Shown: positions 36,701 to 45,797 of the stretch, piece after piece
How positions within the stretch are numbered: the stretch's first letter is position 1
Layout: each line of letters begins with the position of its first letter
Assembly: GCF_030397575.1 (NCBI RefSeq)
Contig: NZ_JAPNXS010000001.1
Coordinates: 310,001-374,000 of the forward strand
Direction: 5' to 3'
DNA from: Psychromonas sp. 14N.309.X.WAT.B.A12
GTDB lineage: Bacteria > Pseudomonadota > Gammaproteobacteria > Enterobacterales > Psychromonadaceae
Length of the DNA stretch: 64,000 nucleotides
Translations under genes and position numbers: made by a program
Notes under the pieces: model-generated
What the model was told of the DNA's origin: nothing
What the model saw: the letters and a program-made list of their open reading frames with translations, nothing else
Database searches by the model: none

Positions 36701-39482
36701 CCATCGTTTTATGGCGGAGAAACACATTGCCCGTTTGATTAAATTGCAATCTCAACTAACACAGCCGAGCCCCTTCACTGAACATAACTCAAATCATGAT
36801 AGTTTGGAGAGCGATTCGTCAATAAAGGCGTTAATACCTGGGTTAATCAATATCAAAGGACAAAACGGTTATACCTATCCACCTTTGCAGTTAATTGAAC
36901 AATATAATCAACCAAACAAAGTGATTTTCGATACGGCTCAACTAGTGGAATTTGCTGAAGGAGATATTGGCAATGTATTTGGTGACCAGTATCGTATTAT
37001 CGATAGCTACCCAAGACGAGTCCGTTTACCAACCACAGATTATTTGTTAGTTAGCCGTGTGACTGATTTACAAGCAACAACAAATCAATACAAAAAATCT
37101 TCAATGACCACTGAGTATGATATTCCCATGGATGCTCCTTTTTTAATAGATGGGCAAATTCCTTGGTCGGTGTCAGTTGAATCAGGGCAGTGTGATTTAA
37201 TGCTTATTGCTTATATCGGTATCGACTTTCAAAATAAAGGTGAGCGTGTTTACCGCTTGTTAGATTGTGAATTGACCTTTTTAGAAGAGATGGCCTTTGG
37301 TGGTGAGACATTGCGTTATGAAATCCATATCGATTCTTATGCCAAGAACGGCGAGCAGTTATTATTCTTCTTCCATTACGATTGTTATGTTGGGGATAAA
37401 AAAGTACTTATTATGCGTAATGGTTGTGCTGGTTTCTTTACCGATGAGGAGCTCGCTGATGGCAAGGGGGTGATTAGTACCGCGCATGATCAGGCGCAGT
37501 TAGATAAAGCACAAAAGAGTCGATTTACTCCGTTAATTAAAAACACTCAGACCCAATATAATTACCATGATATGTTAAAACTGGTTGATGGTGATATTGC
37601 TGGATGTTTTGGTCAAGATTACGATCAACAAGGTCGAAACCCATCTTTAAAATTTTCTTCTGAAAAATTCTTAATGATTGAAAGGGTTACCAAAATAGAT
37701 CCACAGGGTGGACATTGGGGATTGGGATTATTAGAAGGGCAAAAGACGTTAGCGCCTGAGCATTGGTATTTCCCGTGTCACTTTAAAGATGATCAAGTAA
37801 TGGCTGGCTCATTAATGTCTGAAGGTTGCGGGCAGATGGCAATGTTCTTTATGCTTTGGTTAGGCATGAATAGTCAGGTCAATAATGCACGTTTCCAACC
37901 TATGCCAGGAGAAGCTCAAACGGTACGTTGTCGTGGTCAAGTACGTCCACAACATAATATCTTAACTTACCGTATGGAAGTAACAGCAATAGGTATGTCA
38001 CCACGTCCATTTATCAAAGCTAATATTGATATTATATTAGATGGCAAAGTCGTGGTTGACTTCAAAAACTTATGTGTTGAGATTAAAGAACAAGATCAAG
38101 ATAGTCCGTTCCCAGTGACGTTACCGGACACTGTGCAGCAACTTAATCACTTAGGTGACGATAAAGTGGTGTCACAAAGTGGCCAATCATTATTGGATGA
38201 AAGGGGTATCAATCCTTTTGCCCATATCGAGCGCCCATTAATGCGCGTCGAATCAGACCTTACTGCACCTACCAATAAAGGCGTGGTACCGATTAAACAC
38301 TTTACAGCGCCATTTGTAGAACAACAAAATCGTACTCCTGATACTGTGCCTTTTACCCCTTGGCATTTATTTGAATTTGCTACGGGTGATATTAGCCAAT
38401 GTTTTGGCCCTGAATTTTCTGTGTATCAAGGTCGCACTCCGCCCCGTACTCCTTGTGGTGATCTACAGGTAGTTACGCAGGTCACTGAAGTGACAGGCCA
38501 GCGTATGGATTTTAAAACACCATCAAGTTGTATTGCAGAATATGTTGTACCTGAAGACGCCTGGTATTTTACTAAAAATAGTGTAGAAAATTGGATGCCG
38601 TATTCATTGTTAATGGAGATTGCTTTACAACCTAATGGTTTTATTTCTGCTTACATGGGAACGACATTAAAATATCCTGAAAAAGATTTATATTTCCGTA
38701 ACCTAGATGGCCATGGAGAGATAGTAAATAGCATTGATTTACGGGGGAAAACCATTGTAAATAAATCAGTATTATTATCGACCAGTATGGCGGGTGGTGC
38801 GATTATTCAAAGTTTTAGTTTTGAATTAAGTGTGGAAGGACTATGTATCTACCGTGGTGGTGCTGTATTTGGTTACTTCAGTGCTGACTCATTGACGAAT
38901 CAATTGGGCATTGATAATGGACAAATTACTGAGCCTTGGTTTGTTACTAACAACACACCTGCAACGCAATTAACCCAGTTAGATTTGACTAATCAACAAT
39001 CAAGCTTGTTTGTTTTAAACCCCGCCAAACCTGCTTATCGTTTAGCGGGTGGGCAGTTAAATTTTGTAGATAAAGTAACTATAGTGGAAGGTGGTGGTGA
39101 CCATCAAATTGCCTATGTATATGGTCAACGTACCATAGACGCAAGCGATTGGTTCTTTCGTTACCATTTTCACCAGGATCCAGTGATGCCTGGCTCTTTA
39201 GGTGTAGAAGCTATTATTGAGTTGTTACAATGTTATGCATTACAAAATGATTTGGGACAACAGTTTACTAACCCTCGTTTTATTGCACCAGAAACAAAAG
39301 TAGCTTGGAAGTATCGAGGTCAAATAACCCCATTAAATAAACAAATGAGCTTAGATGTTCATATTAAACAGATTATCAGAAATGCGTCAGAAGTACGTAT
39401 TATAGGTGATGCAAATTTATCTAAAGATGGATTACGTATTTACCAAGTTGAAGATATCGTGCTGAGTATTATAGAGGCGTAA
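33708..39482 (+). CDS. pfaC: PUFA synthase subunit PfaC (KS-CLF-DH-DH)
   Basis: A 1924-residue subunit. Domains in order: ketosynthase (about 1-455; Cys202 in D-A-A-C-A-S-S, then E-C-H-A-T-G-T and K-S-N-L-G-H), a chain-length-factor-like KS (about 465-880) that lacks the active cysteine (V-S-S-E-E-N-S at the equivalent place), and two FabA-like dehydratase units, each a double hotdog. The dehydratase histidines are His1358 (C-H-F-x-x-D) and His1820 (Y-H-F-x-x-D-P-V-M-P-G). These domains set the double bonds of the PUFA chain. It is 9 bp after pfaB with a GAGAGT ribosome site. Confidence 0.96.
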   Translation: MENIAIVGIANLFPGSSAPEEFWQQLLQKQDNRTAITEHELGVKPEQYLGKKGDNDKYYCLYGGYVRDFEFDAEEFLPATDSSFSVGDLHQLDDLHQWSLYVTKRALQDAGYWQSEKLKQCGLILGNLSFPTKRSNHLFLESYRRVVELALQETLHPKFQLSAFAEQQKVKPENALVGGYPAALLAQVNGLGGQYFALDAACASSCYSVKLACDYLHTGKADMMLAGAVSAADSLFVNMGFSIFQAFPENNRHAPFDKDSQGLFAAQGAGMMVLKRHSDAIRDGDKIHAVIKGGALTNDGKGEFVLSPNSKGQVLAYQEAYRNAEVDPRQVDYIECHATGTPKGDKVELSSMEQYFSEYQHKPLLGSAKSNLGHLLTAAGMPGMTKAIYALNNALIPATINVDNAISTQKGYFSATQIPTQTVEWPKTAHQRTAGVSVFGFGGSNAHLVLQPGNSEYVENTQPINQVEKLAIVGMDCHFGQVDNMLAYQEAINNKQGCFSVLPTQRWQGIEKQSSVLNQIGLNNAPKGNYISQFDIDFLRFKIPPNEQDSLIAQQLLMMKVADNAARDAGLVAGGKVAVLVAMGLELDLHQYRGRVNLATQIEHSLEQIGVELTEQQQSQLIEISKQSINDPAQLNQYTSFIGNIMASRISALWDFSGPAFTVSSEENSVYKCVDIADNLLKTSDIEAVIIASVDLAGSFENISLRQQFLPVSEQAKVAVTARQQSQWLVGEGAGAFVVKASGQVKSEQVYANIDACLFANHSDPFNQAQLINATLQQAKITAQDICQVETFAVGDTEQLANEHDTLAQAYPTAAFVSSKQYVGHCYNASGMASLLSSVIALHSHQVKVTDNQNNKYVAVHGLGQDMSVAHLILSNTQADKMVSLLPQVKTKLSLMKTVTLGGKSIFNAIHELRDSAEIQTIQEQFIKHFTPATVQPIKQHQRVQNTALQNSSVMDKTQEAPMNNKPMTMTQQSGEIVQTQVSEQICQQHQTHQAFLRHRFMAEKHIARLIKLQSQLTQPSPFTEHNSNHDSLESDSSIKALIPGLINIKGQNGYTYPPLQLIEQYNQPNKVIFDTAQLVEFAEGDIGNVFGDQYRIIDSYPRRVRLPTTDYLLVSRVTDLQATTNQYKKSSMTTEYDIPMDAPFLIDGQIPWSVSVESGQCDLMLIAYIGIDFQNKGERVYRLLDCELTFLEEMAFGGETLRYEIHIDSYAKNGEQLLFFFHYDCYVGDKKVLIMRNGCAGFFTDEELADGKGVISTAHDQAQLDKAQKSRFTPLIKNTQTQYNYHDMLKLVDGDIAGCFGQDYDQQGRNPSLKFSSEKFLMIERVTKIDPQGGHWGLGLLEGQKTLAPEHWYFPCHFKDDQVMAGSLMSEGCGQMAMFFMLWLGMNSQVNNARFQPMPGEAQTVRCRGQVRPQHNILTYRMEVTAIGMSPRPFIKANIDIILDGKVVVDFKNLCVEIKEQDQDSPFPVTLPDTVQQLNHLGDDKVVSQSGQSLLDERGINPFAHIERPLMRVESDLTAPTNKGVVPIKHFTAPFVEQQNRTPDTVPFTPWHLFEFATGDISQCFGPEFSVYQGRTPPRTPCGDLQVVTQVTEVTGQRMDFKTPSSCIAEYVVPEDAWYFTKNSVENWMPYSLLMEIALQPNGFISAYMGTTLKYPEKDLYFRNLDGHGEIVNSIDLRGKTIVNKSVLLSTSMAGGAIIQSFSFELSVEGLCIYRGGAVFGYFSADSLTNQLGIDNGQITEPWFVTNNTPATQLTQLDLTNQQSSLFVLNPAKPAYRLAGGQLNFVDKVTIVEGGGDHQIAYVYGQRTIDASDWFFRYHFHQDPVMPGSLGVEAIIELLQCYALQNDLGQQFTNPRFIAPETKVAWKYRGQITPLNKQMSLDVHIKQIIRNASEVRIIGDANLSKDGLRIYQVEDIVLSIIEA

Positions 39483-39492
39483 AGAGACAGTT

Positions 39493-41133
39493 ATGACACA
39501 AGCAAGCAAAAACACATTACTTGAAGCTAATGCTAACACCATAGATTGGAACTGGGCAGTGGCTGAAAATACCTTACAACATCAAGATGAAAGTATTAAA
39601 AGCGCATTATTAGCGATAAATAAACCACTTTACCTTGCGCAAACAGAGCAGGGGATAGGAGTTTGTCATCATATTTCTGGCGAATCGGAGCAACAATCGA
39701 CTAAGCCGGTGATTGGCTTTGCGCAAGCGTTAACACCAGAGCAATTGGGGAGTGAACAATTTAAGCAAGCGCATGGTGTTAAGTATGCGTATCATGGTGG
39801 GGCAATGGCGAATGGTATCGCTTCTGTAGAGCTAGTGATTGCGTTGGGTAAAGCGGGTATGTTGTGTTCATTTGGTGCTGCAGGTTTAGTTCCCGATGTG
39901 ATTGAAGCATCTATTAAACGTATTCAACAGGCATTACCAAATGGTCCTTTTGCGGTGAATTTAATTCATGCGCCAAGTGAAGAAGCCCTAGAGTCTGGTG
40001 CTGTTGAACGTTTTCTAAAACTAGGTGTTAATACCGTTGAAGCTTCAGCTTTCTTGGCATTAACTCAACATATCGTGCATTACCGTGTTGCAGGATTATC
40101 ACAAAACCCCGATGGTTCGGTGAACATTAACAATAAAGTCATTGCAAAAGTTTCACGCACGGAAGTCGCAGAACGCTTCATGTCGCCACCGCCACAGAAG
40201 CTTTTAGATAAGTTACTTGCCGCAGGTAAGATCACTCCTCTGCAAGCTGAGTTAGCTTTAAAAGTGCCTATGGCCGATGATATTACTGCTGAAGCCGATT
40301 CAGGTGGGCATACTGATAATCGTCCGTTTTTGACTTTATTACCGACCATCATTAAGCAACGCGACCAGTTACAAGCTAAATATAATTATGCCGTACCGCT
40401 TCGTGTTGGCGCAGGTGGCGGTATTGGTACTCCTGAATCAGCAATTGCTGCATTTAACATGGGAGCTGCTTACATTGTATTAGGTTCGGTAAATCAAGCT
40501 TGTGTGGAAGCAGGTGCTTCTGAATATACTCGTAAATTATTAGCTAATATTGAGATGGCAGATGTGACCATGGCTCCTGCGGCTGATATGTTTGAAATGG
40601 GAGTAAAGTTACAAGTGGTTAAGCGTGGGTCGATGTTTGCGATGCGCGCTAACAAATTGTATGAACTGTATAGCCAATATCCAAGTATCGAGGCGATACC
40701 AAGTGTAGAGCGTGAAAAAATAGAAAAGCAGATATTCCGTCAGAATTTGGATCAGGTTTGGCAAACCACCATTGCGTTTTTCCATGAACGCGATCCCGCT
40801 ATGTTAGCAAGAGCGAAAAATGATCCGAAACGTAAAATGGCATTAATTTTCCGCTGGTATTTAGGGTTATCTTCTCGTTGGTCAAACATAGGTGAAGTAG
40901 GCCGAGAGATGGATTACCAAATCTGGGCAGGACCAAGTTTAGGAGCCTTTAACAGCTGGGTTAAACACACCTATTTAGCTAATTATGAACAACGTAAAGC
41001 AGTCGATGTTGCCTTACATTTGTTAACCGGTGCAGTATACCTTGCACGCATTAATCAACTGAAATTACAAGGGATTAACATCCATAATAGTTTACTAAAT
41101 TATCAGCCTGACACGACACTTTTAGCAAAATAA
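39493..41133 (+). CDS. pfaD: PUFA synthase enoyl reductase PfaD
   Basis: A 546-residue flavin (FMN) TIM-barrel enoyl reductase related to 2-nitropropane dioxygenases. It is the trans-acting reductase of the PUFA synthase. Family motifs include F-G-A-A-G-L-V-P (about 120-127) and the FMN-phosphate loop G-A-G-G-G-I-G-T-P near 310-318, followed by G-A-A-Y-I-V-L-G-S. Length fits known PfaD proteins (about 540). It starts 10 bp after pfaC and is the last subunit gene, but two VF530-type genes and an acetyltransferase follow closely. Confidence 0.95.
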   Translation: MTQASKNTLLEANANTIDWNWAVAENTLQHQDESIKSALLAINKPLYLAQTEQGIGVCHHISGESEQQSTKPVIGFAQALTPEQLGSEQFKQAHGVKYAYHGGAMANGIASVELVIALGKAGMLCSFGAAGLVPDVIEASIKRIQQALPNGPFAVNLIHAPSEEALESGAVERFLKLGVNTVEASAFLALTQHIVHYRVAGLSQNPDGSVNINNKVIAKVSRTEVAERFMSPPPQKLLDKLLAAGKITPLQAELALKVPMADDITAEADSGGHTDNRPFLTLLPTIIKQRDQLQAKYNYAVPLRVGAGGGIGTPESAIAAFNMGAAYIVLGSVNQACVEAGASEYTRKLLANIEMADVTMAPAADMFEMGVKLQVVKRGSMFAMRANKLYELYSQYPSIEAIPSVEREKIEKQIFRQNLDQVWQTTIAFFHERDPAMLARAKNDPKRKMALIFRWYLGLSSRWSNIGEVGREMDYQIWAGPSLGAFNSWVKHTYLANYEQRKAVDVALHLLTGAVYLARINQLKLQGINIHNSLLNYQPDTTLLAK

Positions 41134-41141
41134 GGTATTAC

Positions 41142-41573
41142 ATGACCGCAAAAAAACAGAACAATCCACTCTTTGGTTTAAAGCTAGAAGTGTTACTTAC
41201 TGAGTTATCTGATCATTATACGTGGCCAGGATTGAGTGAAGCTTTATGTATTGACCGATTTAATTTTCATACAGGAATGAAATCAACCTGTAAGTTTTTA
41301 CGCAATAATCAGTGGGCGAGAGAAAAAGTAGAGATGTTTTATCTTTATGAGTTTAAGGCTTATCCCTATCCAGAGCCTAAAATTTTGGCCAAACAGCCAC
41401 GTGATCATAACCTGCCAGAAGGGGCGGTTAGTGGAGAGCCGGCTGTGATAAGCGATAGCTTGATTGATCGTGTTGACATCGCTTGTAAACACCGTATCTA
41501 TGAGAAAAAGGCAGAAGTAAATAGTGAGCCCGCTTATGATCCAAGTGATCCTTGGGGCATTAATAAAAAATAA
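41142..41573 (+). CDS. VF530-family putative DNA-binding protein (first copy)
   Basis: A 143-residue protein. Its first 75 residues match the VF530/COG4628 fold: N-N-P-L-F-G-L-K-L-E, L-L-T-E-L, then S-T-C-K-F-L-R-N-x-x-W-A-R-E-K-V-E. Family members adopt a small helical fold proposed to bind DNA. A variable acidic tail ends in Y-D-P-S-D-P-W, shared with the paralogue at 42164. The ATG is 8 bp after the pfaD stop, so it is almost certainly in the pfa transcript. Any link to PUFA control is unproven. Confidence 0.8.
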   Translation: MTAKKQNNPLFGLKLEVLLTELSDHYTWPGLSEALCIDRFNFHTGMKSTCKFLRNNQWAREKVEMFYLYEFKAYPYPEPKILAKQPRDHNLPEGAVSGEPAVISDSLIDRVDIACKHRIYEKKAEVNSEPAYDPSDPWGINKK

Positions 41574-41587
41574 GTAGGAAGTAAACT

Positions 41588-42043
41588 ATGCAAGATTGGC
41601 AGTTTCAGTTGTTTTCAGAGTTATCAGCACAGCGCTTGTATCAAATATTAAAACTTAGACAAGATGTATTCGTACTGGAGCAAACCTGTTTATATGCTGA
41701 TTTAGACGAGTTAGATCAGCAATCAGCTCATATCTCTTTGATCAATGAAGAAGATGATAGCCTATTAGCTTACTGTCGTGTATTACCTGCGGGAGTTATT
41801 TATGATGATGTAGCGATAGGACGCGTCGTGGTTAATCAACAAGCCAGAAACAAAGGCATTGCTAAGAAGTTGATAGAAAAAACAATTACATTTATTGAAA
41901 CCGAAATGCAGGCGTCAGCTATTACCATTTCAGCACAAAGTCATTTACAACGCTTTTATGAATCGCTGGGTTTTTTGGTAATATCAGAACCCTATGATGA
42001 AGATGGTATTGAGCATATTACTATGCGCTTAATTTTTACTTAA
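41588..42043 (+). CDS. elaA: GNAT acetyltransferase ElaA
   Basis: A 151-residue GNAT-fold N-acetyltransferase close to E. coli ElaA (153 residues). Features include the early L-x-x-L-R-x-D-V-F-V-x-E-Q motif (about 20-33) and the acetyl-CoA loop V-x-x-Q-A-R-N-K-G-I-A-K-K-L near 82-95. It probably acetylates an amine substrate that is not known. It follows the first VF530 gene by 14 bp with a TAGGAAGT ribosome site, so it is likely read through from the pfa operon. Confidence 0.85.
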   Translation: MQDWQFQLFSELSAQRLYQILKLRQDVFVLEQTCLYADLDELDQQSAHISLINEEDDSLLAYCRVLPAGVIYDDVAIGRVVVNQQARNKGIAKKLIEKTITFIETEMQASAITISAQSHLQRFYESLGFLVISEPYDEDGIEHITMRLIFT

Positions 42044-42102
42044 TTATTTAGCTAATAACAACTTAATTAATGACGATTTAACTAATATAATTGTCTGTAA
42101 TG

Positions 42103-42121
42103 GGCTTCAAATGATGAAGCC
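42103..42121 (+). terminator. Short hairpin between elaA and the second VF530 gene
   Basis: A 7-bp perfect stem (GGCTTCA/TGAAGCC) with a 5-nt loop lies 60 bp after elaA. It lacks a T-tract, so it may be only a pause or attenuation site. Confidence 0.35.
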
Positions 42122-42163
42122 TGCTATACTTTAATAACTAAATATATATCCTTAGGAATACAG

Positions 42164-42682
42164 ATGTCTGCAGAGTTGCAACGTAACAATCCACTACATG
42201 GCTTAAAAACAGAAACCATGTTAACTGAACTCGTTGAGTTTTATGGTTGGAAAATATTATATGCCGCAACACGTTTTAAGTGTTTTGATGTAAATCCTAC
42301 CATCAAAGGCAGTTTGAAATTTTTGCAAAAGCAAGAATGGGCAAGATTGAAGTTAGAAAGCTTCTATTTGTATCGTTTTAAACGTATGCCAAAACCAAAT
42401 GATGTTGAGTTTAATCTGAATCCGCGCGAACGTGGTTTTGAACATGGTATAGTGCCATTGTCGCCAATGAAACTTACTATTGAGTCTATTGAACTATCGC
42501 AAGCCAAAGCCGCTTCAGCATTCCAAGAAAGACAAAATGAAAAGCGTCACAGTAATAATATGCGCCATCGTAAAGAGCAGGCCAGTAAACACCCAATGCG
42601 TGATGCTAAAGTTAAGTCTCAGCCTACAACTTCAAGTAAGAGCGAGCCTAAATACGATCCAAGTAATCCTTGGAATGTATAG
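42164..42682 (+). CDS. VF530-family putative DNA-binding protein (second copy)
   Basis: A 172-residue paralogue of the 41142 gene. The same N-terminal core is present (N-N-P-L-H-G-L-K-T-E, M-L-T-E-L-V, G-S-L-K-F-L-Q-K-Q-E-W-A-R-L-K-L-E). A long basic tail rich in Lys, Arg, Ser and Gln then ends in Y-D-P-S-N-P-W. The tail is predicted to be disordered and could bind nucleic acid. A 120-bp gap separates it from elaA, so it may have its own promoter. Function is not established. Confidence 0.78.
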   Translation: MSAELQRNNPLHGLKTETMLTELVEFYGWKILYAATRFKCFDVNPTIKGSLKFLQKQEWARLKLESFYLYRFKRMPKPNDVEFNLNPRERGFEHGIVPLSPMKLTIESIELSQAKAASAFQERQNEKRHSNNMRHRKEQASKHPMRDAKVKSQPTTSSKSEPKYDPSNPWNV

Positions 42683-42709
42683 TTTATATTCTTAAACAAC
42701 AACTCAGTT

Positions 42710-42738
42710 AACAAAGCGGTGGTAAGCGCTGCTTTGTT
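42710..42738. terminator. Hairpin between convergent genes at 42.7 kb
   Basis: A perfect 8-bp stem (AACAAAGC at 42710-42717, GCTTTGTT at 42731-42738) has a 13-nt loop. It lies between the second VF530 gene and the convergent minus-strand coiled-coil gene. Confidence 0.45.
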
Positions 42739-42742
42739 ATCA

Positions 42743-43345
42743 TTACGACTCTTCTAATTGCCTTTTTAACAGCAATATCTGTTTAATTAACTTAGACTTT
42801 TCTAATTTTGCTAATTCAGTTACTTGTAGCTCAGTATTAAGTAAAGCTTGTATGTCTGCTTGATCATCTTCTGTCGAACCCTGTAATGAAGCAGAGTTGA
42901 GTTGTGCTTTTAATTGCAAGTTTTCCTGTTTTGCTTGTTTAAGTTGCTGTTGCAAAGACTGAATAGAGCGGTGACTTTCGCTTTCAGCAAAAATTAATAG
43001 TTCTAAGGTTGCATTTAAAGGTGAGTTTTTGGCAATTTTCTTGAGCTGATCACCGGCCTTTAATGACATGTTGAAGGTATAAAGTTTTTTACCGTTATCA
43101 CTATCTCGGGATTTTTTGCTGCGCCAAGCTTTGAACATCTTATTTCGCAGTTCTCGTCCTTCTGCAGAAGTTTCTAATAGGTGACAAAAGTTAATAAAGT
43201 CAGCTTCATCCATAGTGTCGACATCTAGCTCATTACCGTTTATTAAAGGTGATAAAAGTGCAGATTTAGGCATTAAATAATGTTTAACCCAATTGCGATT
43301 TAGATCATTCCATTCAAAACCGGTAGGTGTTTCGACTGTGACCAT
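42743..43345 (-). CDS. Hypothetical protein with C-terminal coiled coil
   Basis: A 200-residue protein I do not recognise. Residues about 1-65 look globular. A basic stretch (R-S-K-K-S-R-D, about 74-80) precedes a short segment, L-Y-T-F-N-M-S-L-K-A-G-D-Q-L-K-K-I-A, that could be a ribbon-helix-helix-like strand-helix. From about residue 120 it is a heptad-patterned, Gln-, Leu- and Lys-rich coiled coil. There is no signal peptide. A DNA-binding role is possible but untested. It is a single gene on the minus strand. Confidence 0.7.
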   Translation of the reverse strand: MVTVETPTGFEWNDLNRNWVKHYLMPKSALLSPLINGNELDVDTMDEADFINFCHLLETSAEGRELRNKMFKAWRSKKSRDSDNGKKLYTFNMSLKAGDQLKKIAKNSPLNATLELLIFAESESHRSIQSLQQQLKQAKQENLQLKAQLNSASLQGSTEDDQADIQALLNTELQVTELAKLEKSKLIKQILLLKRQLEES

Positions 43346-43558
43346 ATGAAGCTCCTTATGTCATATAACCTGAAGTAAAAAATTATCTCCTCACTATAAG
43401 CATAAAGCGTTTGAAAATAAAGCAGTGTAATTAGCTTGTTTTGGGATTGGAGATATTTAGTTAGTATTCAAGCGTGATATCAATAATATAGCGGCACGTT
43501 CAGTGTTTGTTTGTAGAGTGGTGCCGCTAAGTGGTACTTGTGTTTATTAAGGTAAAAA

Positions 43559-44128
43559 CTATTTAATGTCGTTATTAATTAACCAGATTTTAAATTGTTT
43601 CTTTTGTTCTGCATCAGCTGCTTTATATTGTTCAATTAAACTGTTTGTAGTTATTTTAGTGACTGAACCTTCAGTGACTTGCAGATTATTTTTTTGGTTA
43701 TATTTACTTACTAATCCTTCAATATCAGCATAGGGTGCAAAACCTTCCCCATGTAATTGGTCTGATGTTTCTACCTGGTATTCACCAGAATCGTTCTCAA
43801 CGAACCAATCTAATTTTGTAGAGATTTTTTGTTCTGCTTGTGCATAACTAAGTAGTTGATTGGTAGAAATGTTAGTGTTGCCTTTTACTTCAATATTGAA
43901 GACATAAGGTCTACTTTCTAATAAACGTTCATCTCTAAATGCATTCGAGTATCTAACCACTACCTGATGAGTACCGTCTTTTACTTCTAATGAGTTATCA
44001 GTAAAAAAAGAGCTTTTTACCTTAGCACCATCAACGGCCATTAATTGTAAGTCGTTATTAGTAACAATCTCACCTGAAAAAGCGAAAGGGCTAATGGCTA
44101 GTGATAAAATTAATCCTGTGATTCTCAT
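43559..44128 (-). CDS. DUF2057 (YccT/CsgI-like) periplasmic protein
   Basis: A 189-residue exported protein with a clear signal peptide (hydrophobic core about 3-16, cleavage likely after S-F-A-F-S-G). The mature part has the DUF2057 pattern D-N-D/N-L-Q-L-M-A-V-D-G near the start, then V-K-D-G-T-H-Q-V-V-V-R-Y and S-R-P-Y-V-F. In Enterobacteria the YccT relative slows curli assembly; no curli genes are seen here, so the role is open. It is a single gene. Confidence 0.7.
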   Translation of the reverse strand: MRITGLILSLAISPFAFSGEIVTNNDLQLMAVDGAKVKSSFFTDNSLEVKDGTHQVVVRYSNAFRDERLLESRPYVFNIEVKGNTNISTNQLLSYAQAEQKISTKLDWFVENDSGEYQVETSDQLHGEGFAPYADIEGLVSKYNQKNNLQVTEGSVTKITTNSLIEQYKAADAEQKKQFKIWLINNDIK

Positions 44129-44553
44129 ATGTTTTCCTAACTAAATATTTTTTGATTACGTCAATATGACAGATCATTAGCGATTTTGGTATCGTGATAA
44201 ATGATTTATGTCCATAAAACGAAAATAAAGTGAATTGAGTGAGTGAAATTTAATCTAATTTAACGCGTGATTAAATTCAATTTCTTCAGACATCGAATAT
44301 AACTGATTTATGTTTCATTTAAACGACCATTAACATCTTTTGAAGAATGCTGTGATTGGAACTTCATCGTAAGCAGTTTTATCTAATAAAAGTAAAAAAT
44401 GGGTATATAAAAATATGAGTAATAAACAATAATGATTTATTAAATCATACAAATAGAGGTGTGGAGGGATGAGTTGATAAATAGCGTAGATAAAGAAGGG
44501 CTGAATAAAGGACAGAGGAGTTATTATTAACCCCTCTGTTTTTAAGATAGATA
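44129..44553. other. 425-bp intergenic gap between the DUF2057 gene and fbp
   Basis: No coding frame or RNA gene is convincing here. The stretch is A+T-rich and must contain the promoter of the DUF2057 gene near 44130-44200. The only structure I see is the hairpin next to fbp, listed separately. Confidence 0.4.
44512..44539 (-). terminator. Hairpin downstream of fbp
   Basis: A 7-bp stem (ACAGAGG/CCTCTGT) with a 14-nt loop lies just beyond the fbp stop codon. The T-run is stronger on the plus strand (TTTTT after 44539) than on the fbp transcript, so its efficiency for fbp is uncertain. Confidence 0.4.
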
Positions 44554-45555
44554 TTATTCTGGGTTATCAGCAATCATTTTTTCTGCTGTTTTTACCATAT
44601 CAGCACTACCACACATGAAAGGTACTCGTTGGTGTAGCTCAGTAGGATCAATTTCCATTATACGTTGTGTACCGGTACTTGCGATACCGCCTGACTGCTC
44701 AGCCAAAAACGCAATGGGGTTACACTCATATAATAAACGCAGTTTACCTTCAGGTGCTTGGGCAGTAGATGGATACATAAATATACCACCCTTTAATAAA
44801 TTACGGTGGAAATCAGCCACTAATGAACCGATGTAACGAGACGTATAAGGTCGGTTATCTTCAGGCACGATCTCTTGACAATATTTAATGTACTTTTTAA
44901 CACCGACCGGAAACTTAAGGTAATTACCTTCGTTAATTGAATAACACTTTCCTGTCTTAGGTTGCTGCATATTTTCATGCGATAAATAGAATACACCTAA
45001 TGAAGGATCACAAGTAAAGCCATGTACGCCGTTACCTGTCGTATAAACAAGCATAGTTGATGAGCCATAGATAACATAGCCAGCGGCTACCTGCTTAATA
45101 CCAGGTTGTAAAAAATCTTCTAATGTTACTGGTGTTCCAACAGGGCTGATACGTCTATAAATTGAGAAAATAGTCCCTACGGATACATTAACGTCAATGT
45201 TGGTTGAGCCATCCAATGGATCCATTAATACAACATATTTACTGTTCATACCGCGTTCGCTATCAAAGCTGACAAAGTCGTCTTCTTCTTCAGAGGCGAT
45301 ACCACAAACTTCACCACGTGCTTCTAAAGCTTGTTTGAATTTATCATTTGCGTATAAATCAAGTTTTTGTTGTGTTTCGCCTTGAATGTTTTCGATACCA
45401 GTTGCACCAATAATATTGGCAATCCCAGCTTTGTTTATTTCACGGTTAACAATTTTAGATGCTAAGCGTATTGCACCTAATAAACCTGTTAATTCCCCGC
45501 TTGCTTCTGGGAAATCATGTTGTTTTTCAATTATGTATTCGCCTAAAGTGATCAT
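44554..45555 (-). CDS. fbp: Fructose-1,6-bisphosphatase, class I
   Basis: A 333-residue gluconeogenic phosphatase that hydrolyses fructose 1,6-bisphosphate to fructose 6-phosphate. The Mg-binding motif [10 protein letters not shown] is at 112-121, with the acidic cluster S-E-E-E-D-D just before it. Length equals E. coli Fbp (332). It is a single gene on the minus strand with a GGAGAG ribosome site before the ATG. Confidence 0.96.
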   Translation of the reverse strand: MITLGEYIIEKQHDFPEASGELTGLLGAIRLASKIVNREINKAGIANIIGATGIENIQGETQQKLDLYANDKFKQALEARGEVCGIASEEEDDFVSFDSERGMNSKYVVLMDPLDGSTNIDVNVSVGTIFSIYRRISPVGTPVTLEDFLQPGIKQVAAGYVIYGSSTMLVYTTGNGVHGFTCDPSLGVFYLSHENMQQPKTGKCYSINEGNYLKFPVGVKKYIKYCQEIVPEDNRPYTSRYIGSLVADFHRNLLKGGIFMYPSTAQAPEGKLRLLYECNPIAFLAEQSGGIASTGTQRIMEIDPTELHQRVPFMCGSADMVKTAEKMIADNPE

Positions 45556-45746
45556 ATGCTCTCCAATAAGTTTGGGAATTAATTATAAGCTAAATAATAA
45601 GCTTTGTTTGATTAAAGGTGTGAGCTACCTCTTAATAATCGACTTGCCAGTAGTATTGTATTACAAATTAAACGTTGATGTTAAATTAATAAATTGTGAA
45701 ATTATCTAATAATAGGGATTGAAATAATTAAAGGAGGGTAAAAGAA

Positions 45747-45776
45747 AGGTAAAGTGATCACTTGATTACTTTACCT
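45747..45776 (-). terminator. Terminator of the DEAD-box helicase gene
   Basis: A perfect 9-bp stem (AGGTAAAGT at 45747-45755, ACTTTACCT at 45768-45776) has a 12-nt loop. It is followed on the minus strand by TTCTTTTACC, T-rich enough for intrinsic termination. Confidence 0.55.
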
Positions 45777-45797
45777 ATTATAAAGCGAGTAAATAGA

